DNA from: CAWBLP01 sp963721065
GTDB taxonomy: Bacteria; Pseudomonadota; Alphaproteobacteria; Acetobacterales; Acetobacteraceae
Reading direction: 5' to 3'
Length of the DNA stretch: 64,000 bases
Assembly: GCA_963721065.1 (NCBI GenBank)
Contig: CAVRHO010000007.1
Span: 124,001-188,000, forward strand
Each line of letters starts with the position of its first letter. Positions within the stretch are counted from its first letter, which is position 1. Made by a program: the position numbers and the translations under genes. The notes under the pieces are model-generated. The model saw only the letters and a list, made by a program, of their open reading frames with translations, did no database searches and was not told where the DNA came from. Positions 28,251 through 36,585 of this stretch are shown piece after piece.

Positions 28251-28356
28251 GTCATGGCCGGGCCTGACCCGGCCATCGCCCCCTCGCCGATCGGGTCGCG
28301 TTGCAACGGCGCACGGCTGGTCGGGGGTGGATGGCCGGGTCAGGCCCGGCCATGAC
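28251..28356. repeat. REP-like palindromic element with preceding degenerate repeats
   Basis: Arms GTCATGGCCGGGCCTGACCC and GGGTCAGGCCCGGCCATGAC. The stretch 28040-28250 upstream of it shows several imperfect 30-40-base units built on GTCATG(A/G)CCGGA and GGACTCGGCTTGTC, similar to the element's left arm. It separates the hydratase from the Mo-hydroxylase operon. Confidence 0.8.
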
Positions 28357-28385
28357 ACGGAAGGTTACCGGCCAGGACCGGGGCA

Positions 28386-29190
28386 TCAGACGAACCGGCA
28401 CGCGATGGATCCCAGCGGGCCGTAGTCCACGTGGAACTGGTCGCCGGCGCGGGCGTCCACCGTGCTGGTGAAGGACCCGCCGAGCACGAACTCGCCGGGT
28501 TCCAGGGCGATGTCGAAAGGGGCGAGCTTGTTGGCCAGCCACGCAACGCCGTTCGCGGGGTGGTTCAGTACCCGCGGCAGCCACGCCGGATTCCTCGATG
28601 ATGCCGTTGCGGTAGCACAGCACACCAATCCAGCGCAGGTCGAAGTCCATTGGCCGCACGGGCCGCCCGCCGACCACCAGCGCGGCGTTGCCGGCGTTGT
28701 CGGCGATGCTGTCCAGCACGCTGCGCGGGGCCTGCGTTTCCGGATCCACGCGGTGGGTGCGGCCATCGACGATCTCGGTGGACGGGATGATGTAGTCGGT
28801 GGCGTTCAGCACGTCGAAGATCGTGCAGTTCGGGCCCTTCAGCCGCTTGCCGATGACGAAGCCCAGCTCGCATTCCAGGCGCGGCTGGATGAAGCGGCTC
28901 ATCGGGATCTGCGCGCCGTCCTGGTAGAACATGTCGGCCATCAGAGACCCGTAGTCGGGCTCCTCGATATTCGCCTGGCGCTGCATGGCGCGGGAGGTCA
29001 GGCCGATCTTGTGGCCTTTCACCACGTTGCCCTCGGCCACTTTGATCTCGATCCACTTGCGTTGGACGGCATAGGCGTCCTCCACCGTGAAGCCCGGGTG
29101 CAACACGGTGGGTGCGCGCGTGCGGCGGCGTTCCTTTTCCGCCACGTGATACGCGCGGGCCAGGGTTTCGATCGTGCGGTCGTCCAACAT
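28386..29190 (-). pseudogene. 2-oxo-alkenoate hydratase (HpaH/MhpD family), frameshifted
   Basis: Fumarylacetoacetase-fold hydratase of meta-cleavage pathways, adding water to 2-oxopent-4-enoate or 2-oxohept-4-ene-1,7-dioate. Frame one from the ATG at 29190 gives GHKIGLTSRAMQRQANIEEP, PRLECELGFVIGKRLKGP and ATDYIIPSTEIVDGR. After GIIEESGVAAA it fails, and the next frame continues with VLNHPANGVAWLANKLAPF and VDARAGDQFHVDYGPLGSI, the normal end. The 805 bases equal 268 codons plus one. Removing one G from GGTAC at 28568-28573 joins the frames exactly (AAA-VLNHP). It sits 57 bases after the RidA gene in the sigma-54-led operon. Confidence 0.85.
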
Positions 29191-29247
29191 CAGGCCAACT
29201 CCGGACAGGGGATCCGGCGCCGGTGCTGCCACCGGCGCCGGACGGGA

Positions 29248-29637
29248 TCAGGTGCCAAGCACCGCGACGAAGTCGGCGCTGATCAGCGATCGGCTGCCCG
29301 CTGCCAGCGGCTGGGTATGACGGGCGGGCCGCGCCGCCTCGTCGGGGAACATCTTGACCCACTCGTCATTGATCGCCGCGCGCCCGGTGGTCGGGTCCTG
29401 CATCCAGAAGGTGATCTTGACGATGTCGTCCACGGTGCCGCCGGCCGCCTCGACGTCGTGGCGGATGTGGCGGAACACGTTGGCGATCTGTCCCGCCAGG
29501 TCCTGCGGCAGGTCGCGCGTGCCGGGGTTGGTGCCGCTGATCACGCTGGACATCACGATGTTGCCGACCCGGCTGGCATTCGGAATCGGATTCTGGTGAC
29601 GGGCAAAGGACCCGTTCACGCTGCGTCGGTTGGACAT
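29248..29637 (-). CDS. RidA family protein
   Basis: A 129-residue YjgF/RidA/UK114-type protein. Blocks visible are NASRVGNIVMSSVISGTNPGT near the N-terminus, LAGQIANVFRHIRHDVEAAG and VDDIVKITFWMQDP in the middle, and SRSLISADFVAVLGT at the end. RidA hydrolyses reactive enamines/imines; a subgroup acts as 2-aminomuconate deaminase in meta-cleavage of aminophenols. Its place between an extradiol dioxygenase-like gene and a 2-oxo-alkenoate hydratase gene favours such a catabolic role over general detoxification. The canonical C-terminal Arg-Glu block (VEIEA) is altered, so activity is uncertain. Confidence 0.87.
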   Translation of the reverse strand: MSNRRSVNGSFARHQNPIPNASRVGNIVMSSVISGTNPGTRDLPQDLAGQIANVFRHIRHDVEAAGGTVDDIVKITFWMQDPTTGRAAINDEWVKMFPDEAARPARHTQPLAAGSRSLISADFVAVLGT

Positions 29638-29670
29638 TGCTTTCCCCTTTGCGTTTCCCCCCTTTGCCGG

Positions 29671-30270
29671 TCAGCCGGCGACCGGCTCTGCCCGGCGGAA
29701 CGTCGGCACGTTGTCCGCCTTGTCCTGCAGCGCTTCCTTGCCTTCGGTCGGCAGTTGTTCGGCGTAGTTCAGGGCGGCGTCGATGTCGCCTTCCCACACG
29801 TCGCGCGGCAGTTCGTACAGCAGTTCCACGCCGTAGCCGTTCGGGTCGTGGATGTACAGGCTGTGGGTCATGCCGTGCTCGACGCGGCGGTCGAACTTCA
29901 CGCCCTTTTCCTGCAGGTATTCCAGTTGCTTCAGCCAGGTCTCGCGGTCGGGCAGGGCGATGGCGATGTGGTTGATGGCGCACGGCATGCCGAACATGCT
30001 CCAGTCCTTCGGCGGGGCCGGCAGGTCCGGGTTTTCCACCAGCGCGATGTCGTGGTGGTTCAGCGTGCCGCCGCCGTGATCGCCGCTGTAGAAGCGCATC
30101 TTCGGCGGGTTCGGGCGCTTGGCCGAGGCGTGGATCTCCCCCACCTGCTGGAAGCCGAGGATCTCGGTCCAGAACCGGTGCGATTCCTCGATGTTGCGTA
30201 CGTTCAGCACCAGGTGGTTCAGGCCGACCGGCCGCATGGCCGAGCGGGGGGCGGACGTGTCTTGGGCCAT
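29671..30270 (-). CDS. VOC family extradiol dioxygenase-like protein
   Basis: A 199-residue vicinal-oxygen-chelate protein resembling catechol 2,3-dioxygenases. The 2-His-1-Glu metal site is likely made by GLNHLVLNV, CAINHIAIALPD and YGVELLYEL. YIHDPNGYGVELLYE is close to type I extradiol enzymes. It is shorter than two-domain dioxygenases (about 300 residues), so it may be a one-domain-pair member. Start at 30270 is chosen for the GGGAGCG ribosome-binding site; the frame is open to 30318. It lies 34 bases upstream of the RidA gene, in line with ring cleavage following hydroxylation by the HpaB-like enzyme. Confidence 0.85.
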   Translation of the reverse strand: MAQDTSAPRSAMRPVGLNHLVLNVRNIEESHRFWTEILGFQQVGEIHASAKRPNPPKMRFYSGDHGGGTLNHHDIALVENPDLPAPPKDWSMFGMPCAINHIAIALPDRETWLKQLEYLQEKGVKFDRRVEHGMTHSLYIHDPNGYGVELLYELPRDVWEGDIDAALNYAEQLPTEGKEALQDKADNVPTFRRAEPVAG

Positions 30271-30362
30271 AGGAACGCTCCCTTGTTCAATGGTTCTGCC
30301 GCACGGGATTTTCCCCATGTCGGATCGTCGCGAATAGTACCGGTCCGGGCGAGGCCGGACAA

Positions 30363-30437
30363 TGGTGATCGCTTGGGGGCGACCGCTTGGGGGCGATCGC
30401 TGGGGGCCGATCGCTTGGGGGCGATCGCTGGGGCCGA
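30363..30437. repeat. Short tandem repeat array (about 14-16 bp)
   Basis: Five imperfect units of GATCGCTTGGGGGC between the HpaB-type gene and the VOC gene. The array starts right after the HpaB stop codon. It could affect coupling within the operon, but nothing further is visible in the 167-base gap. Confidence 0.8.
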
Positions 30438-31877
30438 TCAGTCCGGGTCTTCCAGCAGGAACCGGTCCACCAGCCGGTCGGCCCGGGTGCGGTCCAGTGC
30501 CGTCTGCGCATAGGTCAGGTTGCGGCCGCTGGAGCCCAGGTAGAACCGTTCGTACTGCTCGTTACGGCTGGCCAGCGCCGTGCCGGAAAAGTCCCATGCC
30601 AGGCGGAACAGACGGGCGCGCTGTTCGGCGGAGATGTCCACCCCACGCAGGTATTTGTCGATCAGCGGCCGCAGCTCGCGATCGGCGAAGGCGGCGCGCG
30701 AAGGCGTGGTCAGCAGGTTGTGGGAGCCGATCTGCCGGATGATCTCGTTCACCCGCGGGAACCAGGTGGGCAGGGCGGCGCGCAGCGCCACCAGCGGCCC
30801 CAGGTCCAGGCACCACAACCCGTTGCCGTATTCGTGCGCCGCCTGCTCCGCGGCGAAGATCGCGCTGCGGGCGAATTCCGCATACATCGCGATCTCGCCC
30901 AGCATGTGCTGCACCTGCGGCTGGCTGGCGTTGATCGCCTCCGCCATGCGCGTGGCCAGGCCCCAGGCGAAGGTCAGCTTGGTGTGCGCCCGGATCATGG
31001 TCTGCTGCATGATGTTGGGCCACCAACTGGTCTTCATGACGCTGTTGTAAACCGGCAGGTTGGCGTCGATGAACACAAGGTCACGCGGCACCTCCACGTC
31101 GTCGAAGATGACGAAGGCGTCCTGCTCGTCGAAGCGGGTGGACAGGGGATGCTCGAACCTGTTGGTGTTCACCGACACGCTGTCGCGGCAGATGAATTTC
31201 AGGCCGGGCGTCTGCATCGGAATGCAGAAGGACAGTGCGTGGGCGTCCGCGGCCTCCGGCATCGGCGCGCCGGGATACACCGCCAGTTCGTCCGCGAACG
31301 GCGCCAGCGTGGCCAGCACGCGGGAGCCGCGGACGATGATGCCGTGGTCCGTATCCGCCACCTTGTGCAACTGCACCTCGTCCAGGCCCTGCGGATACTT
31401 GCCCTTGCCGATGTCGATCGTGCTGTGAACGATGGTGTGGGTCAGCGAGATATCCTGGCGCCGCAGCTTCTTCTGATAGGCGACCAGGTTCGCCGCGCCG
31501 TGTTCGTTCCCGTTCGCCGCCCACTCGTCCGCCCGGCCCGCGAACCCGGCGAAGGTGACGTTCATGTAGTCGGGCGTGCGGCCCATCAGGCCGACGGAAT
31601 ACTCCGCAACGGGTTCCAGGCAGCGGTGGCGGCGCAGCAGATCGTCGCGGGACTGCGGGATGATGTGGCTGATGTTGATCGGCTCGCCGGTTTCCGGGTC
31701 GGGCATCAGGCAGTCATCGGCCCTGGCGTGCTGCAGGTCGAACACGCCGGCCAGGGCGTGCGCGGCGCCGGACAGCGCCGGATGGTTGACGGGGGAGGTG
31801 ACCTTCTCGCTGCCCACCCATAACTCGCGGGCATCCTCCAGCCCGCGCAGGAACTCCTGCCCGGTACGTGCCGGCAT
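30438..31877 (-). CDS. HpaB-family flavin-dependent monooxygenase (first copy)
   Basis: A 479-residue oxygenase component of the 4-hydroxyphenylacetate 3-hydroxylase family, expected to ortho-hydroxylate a phenol with FADH2 supplied by a separate reductase. Start at 31877 (MPARTGQEFLRGLEDARELWVG) follows a GGAGGAGG site; the longer frame to 31994 is not protein-like and crosses the promoter. Blocks such as HTIVHSTIDIGKG, VRGSRVLATLAPFADEL, SFCIPMQTPG and FDDVEVPRDLVFIDAN fit the family. It heads the leftward operon and has its own sigma-54 promoter, so it is probably the first, inducible step. No HpaC-type reductase is seen in the window. Confidence 0.88.
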   Translation of the reverse strand: MPARTGQEFLRGLEDARELWVGSEKVTSPVNHPALSGAAHALAGVFDLQHARADDCLMPDPETGEPINISHIIPQSRDDLLRRHRCLEPVAEYSVGLMGRTPDYMNVTFAGFAGRADEWAANGNEHGAANLVAYQKKLRRQDISLTHTIVHSTIDIGKGKYPQGLDEVQLHKVADTDHGIIVRGSRVLATLAPFADELAVYPGAPMPEAADAHALSFCIPMQTPGLKFICRDSVSVNTNRFEHPLSTRFDEQDAFVIFDDVEVPRDLVFIDANLPVYNSVMKTSWWPNIMQQTMIRAHTKLTFAWGLATRMAEAINASQPQVQHMLGEIAMYAEFARSAIFAAEQAAHEYGNGLWCLDLGPLVALRAALPTWFPRVNEIIRQIGSHNLLTTPSRAAFADRELRPLIDKYLRGVDISAEQRARLFRLAWDFSGTALASRNEQYERFYLGSSGRNLTYAQTALDRTRADRLVDRFLLEDPD

Positions 31878-31917
31878 GTGGCCTCCTCCTTCGCCGTGTT
31901 CGGTCTGACCGGGACAC

Positions 31918-31933
31918 AGCAAGAGCCGGGCCA
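31918..31933 (-). promoter_or_regulatory. Sigma-54 (-24/-12) promoter for the HpaB-led operon
   Basis: Read leftward the site is TGGCCCGGCTCTTGCT, against the consensus TGGCACG-N4-TTGCW: one mismatch, with the GG and GC dinucleotides at the correct spacing. The start point would be near 31907, giving a 30-base leader to the ATG at 31877. The divergent gene is a sigma-54 activator. Confidence 0.75.
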
Positions 31934-32005
31934 AGTGCGGGACGTGCCCGAATCCCGGGTTTCCGGGCCGAACCACCGGTCGGCGGGGCGGCACTGGCGC
32001 GCCGG

Positions 32006-32043
32006 TTGATCATTTGATCCAGATTGGTTCACCATATGATGAA
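32006..32043. promoter_or_regulatory. Two palindromic upstream activator sites (XylR/DmpR-like UAS)
   Basis: TTGATCATTTGATCCA at 32006-32021 closely matches the TTGATCAATTGATCAA palindrome recognised by XylR/DmpR proteins. TTCACCATATGATGAA at 32028-32043 is a second 16-base palindrome, 22 bases further (about two helical turns). They lie about 107 and 129 bases upstream of the predicted start of the HpaB operon, and also in the promoter of the activator gene, so autoregulation is likely. Confidence 0.7.
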
Positions 32044-32081
32044 AACGCGCGTCGAAGGCGTGATGCGGAGGAGAGCCCAGA

Positions 32082-33839
32082 ATGGGACGACGGGCACGCG
32101 GCACGCCCGCGGCGGCAACCGGACTGGCGCTGTCGGCCGAGGCTGTGGAAGCCGGCTGGCCGGATGCGTTCGCGGCCGAACTGAAGCCGACGCTGCAGGG
32201 GCTGACCGAGTTTCTGTCGTTCTCGCCTTCGGATGGGCGCATCTGGCTGGACAACCAGCGCATGGTGCTGCTGCATGCAGGGGCTTTCGGCGCTATCCGG
32301 CGGGAGATCATCCAGGCACTCGGGCTGGCGGCCGGCGAAGCGGCCTTGCGGCGGATCGGCCACGTGCAGGGGGAGCGGGATGCCGCGCTGATCCGGCAAC
32401 GCTGGCGCAACCAGCATCCGAGGACGCAGCGCGCCGCCGGTCCGTGGCTGCACACGCTGGAGGGTTTCGCCAAGGTCCGCACGCTGCAGTACCAGTACGA
32501 CCCGGATGACGGCGCCTTCCGCGCCGAGTTCCTCTGGAGCGATTCGGTGGAAGCCGACGAACACCTGGCGGCGTTCGGCGTGTCGGACCAGCCGAGCTGC
32601 TGGACGCTGTGCGGCTACGCCACAGGTTTCTCCAGCGTGATGCACGGACGGCAGATCCAGTTCCGCGAGGTGGAATGCCGCTGCACCGGCGCCCCGCGAT
32701 GCCGGGTGATCGCCAGGCCGGTGGAGGAATGGGAGCACGCCGAGGCTCTGCCGGACACGGGCTTTCCCGTGACGCCGGCCGCTCCGCAGGCGAATATTCA
32801 GCGACCCGGGCTGCCGGCGATGATCGGCCGTTCACCGGCATTCCTCGCCGCGCGTCGCCTGTTGGAGCAGGTGGCGCCGACCGACGCCACCGTGCTGCTG
32901 CGCGGCGAAAGCGGTGTCGGCAAGGAGCTGTTTGCCCGGACGCTGCACGGGCTCAGCGCGCGCTGCGACCGCCCGTTCATCGCGGTGAACTGCGCGGCGA
33001 TGCCGGACGAGCTGGTGGAGGCGGAGCTGTTCGGCGTGGAACGCGGCGCGTTCACCGGCGCCACGGCATCGCGTCCCGGCCGGTTCGAGCGCGCCGATGG
33101 CGGCACGCTGTTCCTGGATGAGATCAGCCTGATGGGGCCTGCCGCGCAGGGCAAGCTGCTGCGTGCCTTGCAGGAGAGGGAGGTGGAACGCGTCGGCGGC
33201 ACGCGCAAGCTGCGCGTCGATGTGCGCGTCATTGCAGCCAGCAACGTCGATCTCTGGCCCGAGGTGCAGGCCAACCGCTTTCGCCCAGACCTGTTCTACC
33301 GGCTGAACGTGTTTCCGATCGACCTGCCGCCGTTGCGGTCACGGCGTGATGACGTGCCGGCGCTGCTGGATCATTTCGTCGGCGTGTATGCGACGCTGCA
33401 CAACAAGCGGGTGGGCGGCTTCACCCGTGCGGCGACCCGCGTGCTGTACAGCTACGCTTATCCTGGCAATGTGCGTGAGTTGCAGAACCTGGTGGAGCGC
33501 GGCGTGATCTGCGTCCGGGACGGCGGGCTGATCGATGGCGCCGACATCTTCCGTCCGGGCGAGGAAACCGCCGGCCACGCCCTGGCCCTGGGTGCCGACG
33601 GGCGGCTGGAACGTCAGCATCACACCGCCGCGGATGAAGCCCCGGATAATGCGGTCCCGATGGCGCTGCACTCGCCGGCGTCGCTGGATGATATCGAACG
33701 CAACCTTTGCCAGGCCGCACTGCAGAAATGCAACGGCAACGTTTCCGCTGCGGCGCGCAGGCTGGGCATGACGCGGCCGGCGCTGGCCTACCGGTTGCGG
33801 CGCTGGGGTATCCGGCCGGGGGCAAAGGCGGCAATGTGA
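32082..33839 (+). CDS. XylR/DmpR-type sigma-54-dependent activator
   Basis: A 585-residue enhancer-binding protein. Residues about 25-130 form the XylR N-terminal aromatic-sensing domain, about 150-215 the V4R part (LCGYATGFSSVMHGRQIQF, CRCTGAPRCRVI, with clustered Cys). The AAA+ domain has Walker A RGESGVGKE near 275, the sigma-54 contact loop GAFTGA near 325, Walker B GGTLFLDEI and the Arg region NRFRPDLFYRL. A Fis-type helix-turn-helix ends it (GNVSAAARRLGMTRPALAYRL). The start follows GGAGGA. It is divergent from the HpaB operon and should activate it when an aromatic effector binds. Confidence 0.95.
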   Translation: MGRRARGTPAAATGLALSAEAVEAGWPDAFAAELKPTLQGLTEFLSFSPSDGRIWLDNQRMVLLHAGAFGAIRREIIQALGLAAGEAALRRIGHVQGERDAALIRQRWRNQHPRTQRAAGPWLHTLEGFAKVRTLQYQYDPDDGAFRAEFLWSDSVEADEHLAAFGVSDQPSCWTLCGYATGFSSVMHGRQIQFREVECRCTGAPRCRVIARPVEEWEHAEALPDTGFPVTPAAPQANIQRPGLPAMIGRSPAFLAARRLLEQVAPTDATVLLRGESGVGKELFARTLHGLSARCDRPFIAVNCAAMPDELVEAELFGVERGAFTGATASRPGRFERADGGTLFLDEISLMGPAAQGKLLRALQEREVERVGGTRKLRVDVRVIAASNVDLWPEVQANRFRPDLFYRLNVFPIDLPPLRSRRDDVPALLDHFVGVYATLHNKRVGGFTRAATRVLYSYAYPGNVRELQNLVERGVICVRDGGLIDGADIFRPGEETAGHALALGADGRLERQHHTAADEAPDNAVPMALHSPASLDDIERNLCQAALQKCNGNVSAAARRLGMTRPALAYRLRRWGIRPGAKAAM

Positions 33840-33879
33840 GCGGTATCGGCGGGCCGCCGATGCATGTGGGAGGCGTCTG

Positions 33880-35424
33880 ATGGATCCGATTGTCGAAACC
33901 CGCCATGGCAAGGTGCGTGGCACGCTGATCGAGGGCGTGGCGGCGTTCAAGAGCGTGCCCTATGGCGCCTCCACCGCCGGCGCCAACCGCTTCCTGCCGC
34001 CGCGGCCGCCGCAGGCCTGGGCGGGGGTGCGCGATGCGCTGGACTATGCCGGCCAGTCGCCGCAGTCGCGCACCGGGTTTCCGCAGCGCGCCGAACTGGC
34101 GGACTTCTCCGGCCCGCCGGATACCTCGCCGGAAACCGAGGATTGCCTGACGCTGCATGTCTGGACTCCCGCGGCCGATCCGGCGGCGCGGCGGCCGGTG
34201 ATGGTGTGGCTGCATGGCGGGGCGTTTTCCTTCGGGTCGGCGAACAGCCTGCGGCTGCAGGGCATGCGCCTGTGCCGGCGCGGCGACGTGGTGCTGGTGG
34301 CGGTGAACCAGCGGCTGAACATCTTCGGCTTCCTGGACCTGTCGCAGGTCGCCAGCCCGGAATATGCGCAGTCGGGCAATGCCGGCACGCTGGACATGGT
34401 CGCGGCGCTGCAATGGGTGCGCGACAATATTTCCGCCTTTGGCGGCGATCCCGGAAATGTCACCATTTTTGGCGAGTCCGGGGGCGGCGGGAAGGTCAGC
34501 ACGCTGATGGCGATGCCCGCGGCGCGCGGGCTGTTCCACCGTGCCATCGTGCAGAGCGGCGCCGCGGTGCGGCTGCGCACCACCGAGCGCGCGGCGAAGC
34601 TGACAGACGCGGTGATGCGGGAACTGGGCCTGGGGCGCGGTGCGGTCGCGGAGCTGCAGGCGGTGCCGATGCGGCGGCTGATGGCGGCGATCGAGCCGGC
34701 GCAGAAGGCGATCGGTCCGTCACAATGGCCGTTGGTGGACCGTTATCCGTTCGGGCCGGTGGTGGATGGCGACGTGGTGCCGCGGCATCCGTTCGATCCG
34801 GACGCTTCGCCGGTATCCGCCGACATTCCGCTGATCATCGGTGATACCACGCATGAGGCGACCACCTTCCATGCCAACGACGACCGGATCTGGTTCGGCA
34901 CGCTGACCGAGGACGAGCTGCGCGCACGTGTCGCGGCGCTTGCGGGTGGGCATACGGATCGGGTGATCGCGCTGTACCGGCAATTGTATCCGGATGGCAC
35001 GCCGACACAGCGGCTGATTGCCATGCTCACCGACGGGAATTTCCGGATCCGCTCGCTGCGCGCTGCGGAGCGCAAGGTGCGGCAGGGCGGGGCACCGGTG
35101 TGGATGTACTCGTTCGCCTGGCGCACGCCGCTGTTCGACGGCCGGCTGGGCGCGCCGCATGCGCTGGACGTGCCGTTCACCTTCGACACGCTGGAATTCA
35201 CCAACGCGACCGACCGCAGCCCGGGTGCGCATGCGCTGGCGGCGACGATGGCCACGGCCTGGACCGCGTTCGCGCGGGATGGCGTGCCGCGTGCCGAGGG
35301 CATGCCGGACTGGCCGGTGTTCCGATTGGAGGACCGGGCGACGATGGTGCTGGATGCGCCGTGCCGCGTCGCCCACGATCCGGGGCGGGAGGCGCGACTG
35401 CTGTGGGAGGAGATTGTCCGGTAG
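33880..35424 (+). CDS. Carboxylesterase type B (para-nitrobenzyl esterase family)
   Basis: A 514-residue alpha/beta-hydrolase. The nucleophile Ser200 is in FGESGGGG, the oxyanion hole in WLHGGAFSFGS, EDCLTLHVWTP is the conserved N-terminal block, and the triad is completed by Glu in DTTHEATTF and His in GAPHALDVPF. No signal peptide is seen, so it should be cytoplasmic. It follows the activator gene by 40 bases on the same strand and may be co-transcribed. It could release a phenolic or other acid from an ester that then enters the neighbouring catabolic operon; that is inference. Confidence 0.9.
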   Translation: MDPIVETRHGKVRGTLIEGVAAFKSVPYGASTAGANRFLPPRPPQAWAGVRDALDYAGQSPQSRTGFPQRAELADFSGPPDTSPETEDCLTLHVWTPAADPAARRPVMVWLHGGAFSFGSANSLRLQGMRLCRRGDVVLVAVNQRLNIFGFLDLSQVASPEYAQSGNAGTLDMVAALQWVRDNISAFGGDPGNVTIFGESGGGGKVSTLMAMPAARGLFHRAIVQSGAAVRLRTTERAAKLTDAVMRELGLGRGAVAELQAVPMRRLMAAIEPAQKAIGPSQWPLVDRYPFGPVVDGDVVPRHPFDPDASPVSADIPLIIGDTTHEATTFHANDDRIWFGTLTEDELRARVAALAGGHTDRVIALYRQLYPDGTPTQRLIAMLTDGNFRIRSLRAAERKVRQGGAPVWMYSFAWRTPLFDGRLGAPHALDVPFTFDTLEFTNATDRSPGAHALAATMATAWTAFARDGVPRAEGMPDWPVFRLEDRATMVLDAPCRVAHDPGREARLLWEEIVR

Positions 35425-35602
35425 TTGTTTGAGGATTCCGGCGTAGCGTACCCGGTCGTAGCCGGTGACGGACCATACGCGTTGGAACAGGCGCGCAGGC
35501 GTCGATAGAACCGGAGTGGGGCTCGATAGGTCAGGCGGGCCGGCCTGGATGGTTTGGCGAGGCGGCCTCGATAAGTTGGGCGAGCAGGTCGCTCCATAAG
35601 TC

Positions 35603-35708
35603 GTCATGGCCGGGCTTGATCCGGCCATCTGCCCCCGAACGATTGGGCCGGCGTGCACGGGCACACGCCTGGACGGGGGTAGATGGCCGGGTCAGGCCCG
35701 GCCATGAC
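35603..35708. repeat. REP-like palindromic element
   Basis: Left arm GTCATGGCCGGGCTTGATCC (diverged), right arm GGGTCAGGCCCGGCCATGAC, between convergent esterase and dehalogenase genes. The rest of the 300-base gap holds no gene. Confidence 0.8.
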
Positions 35709-35727
35709 GCGGAAGAGAGAGGTCCGG

Positions 35728-36421
35728 TTACACCAGCGCGTCCGCCAGGTGGGTCATGCTGGGCACCACCAGGTCCGGCTGATGCGGCCAGGCACCGAAC
35801 GGCCGGCCCCGGCGGTTGATGAACGCCGTGTGCATGCCGGCGGATTTCGCGCCGACGCAGTCGAACTCGTGGTTGGCGACGAACAGCACCTGGTCCATCG
35901 GCACGCCGATGATCTCCGCCGCCTTGGCGTAGGTCGCGTGGTGCGGCTTGAAGGCATTGGCGGCAGCCACGGAAATCACGTGGTCGAAGGTGATGTTGTG
36001 GTGGCGCTTGGCGGCCTCCAGCATGTCGGGGTCGCCGTTCGACAGTACCGACCAGCCTGTAGCGCGTGCGCAGCCTGTCCAGCGCCGGCGGCACTTCCGG
36101 AAATGGATGCAGGCGTTCGATGTGTGACACCAGGGCGCGCACCTCGTCCGGCGTGTAGCGAATGCCGGCGCGGTCCATCACATGCGCCACGGCGCGCTCG
36201 CCGATCGTGCGATAGGGCGTGTGTTCGCGGCCCAGCAGCGCGTCGATCATCGAGTTTTCGTAATGGGTGCGGCGCCACCAGGTGACGAAGGCATTCGGGT
36301 TGCCTTGCCAGTTTTTCGCGCGAAGGAACGGGGTCGCGGCTTCCACCAGGCCGGTTTGCATGTCCACCACGGTGCCGTACTGGTCGAACATGCAGACCTT
36401 GATGGTGGATTTCAGATCCAT
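35728..36421 (-). pseudogene. Haloacid dehalogenase type II-like HAD hydrolase, frameshifted
   Basis: L-2-haloacid dehalogenase-type HAD protein. The first frame starts MDLKSTIKVCMFDQYGTVVD, with the nucleophile Asp in motif I, and runs to LRTRYRLV. The neighbouring frame continues with LSNGDPDMLEAAKRHH (motif II), FDHVISVAAANAFKPHHATYAKA (motif III with Lys) and VLFVANHEFDCVGAKSAGM (motif IV). The 694 bases equal 231 codons plus one. Deleting one G of GGTAC at 36045-36049 joins RLV-VLSNGDPD perfectly. Members remove halides from 2-haloacids or are phosphatases; the substrate here is unknown. It converges on the esterase gene. Confidence 0.84.
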
Positions 36422-36585
36422 GGATGGTCTCCCTCAAACGCCTGGCTGGAGGCAACCGGCTTTGGCGACGCCAGCCCGTCGCGCGACCGTCACGAAAGAT
36501 GCAGGCCGGCCCTCCACGACGCTGCCGCACCGGTTGTCTGCGGTTGTGCCGGGCCGGGCCGGGCCCGGCCATAACACAATGCGAA

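Noticed and set aside
28462..30513. 683-residue rightward open frame
   Set aside because: Antisense to hydratase, RidA and VOC genes, whose families are certain; no domain on this strand.
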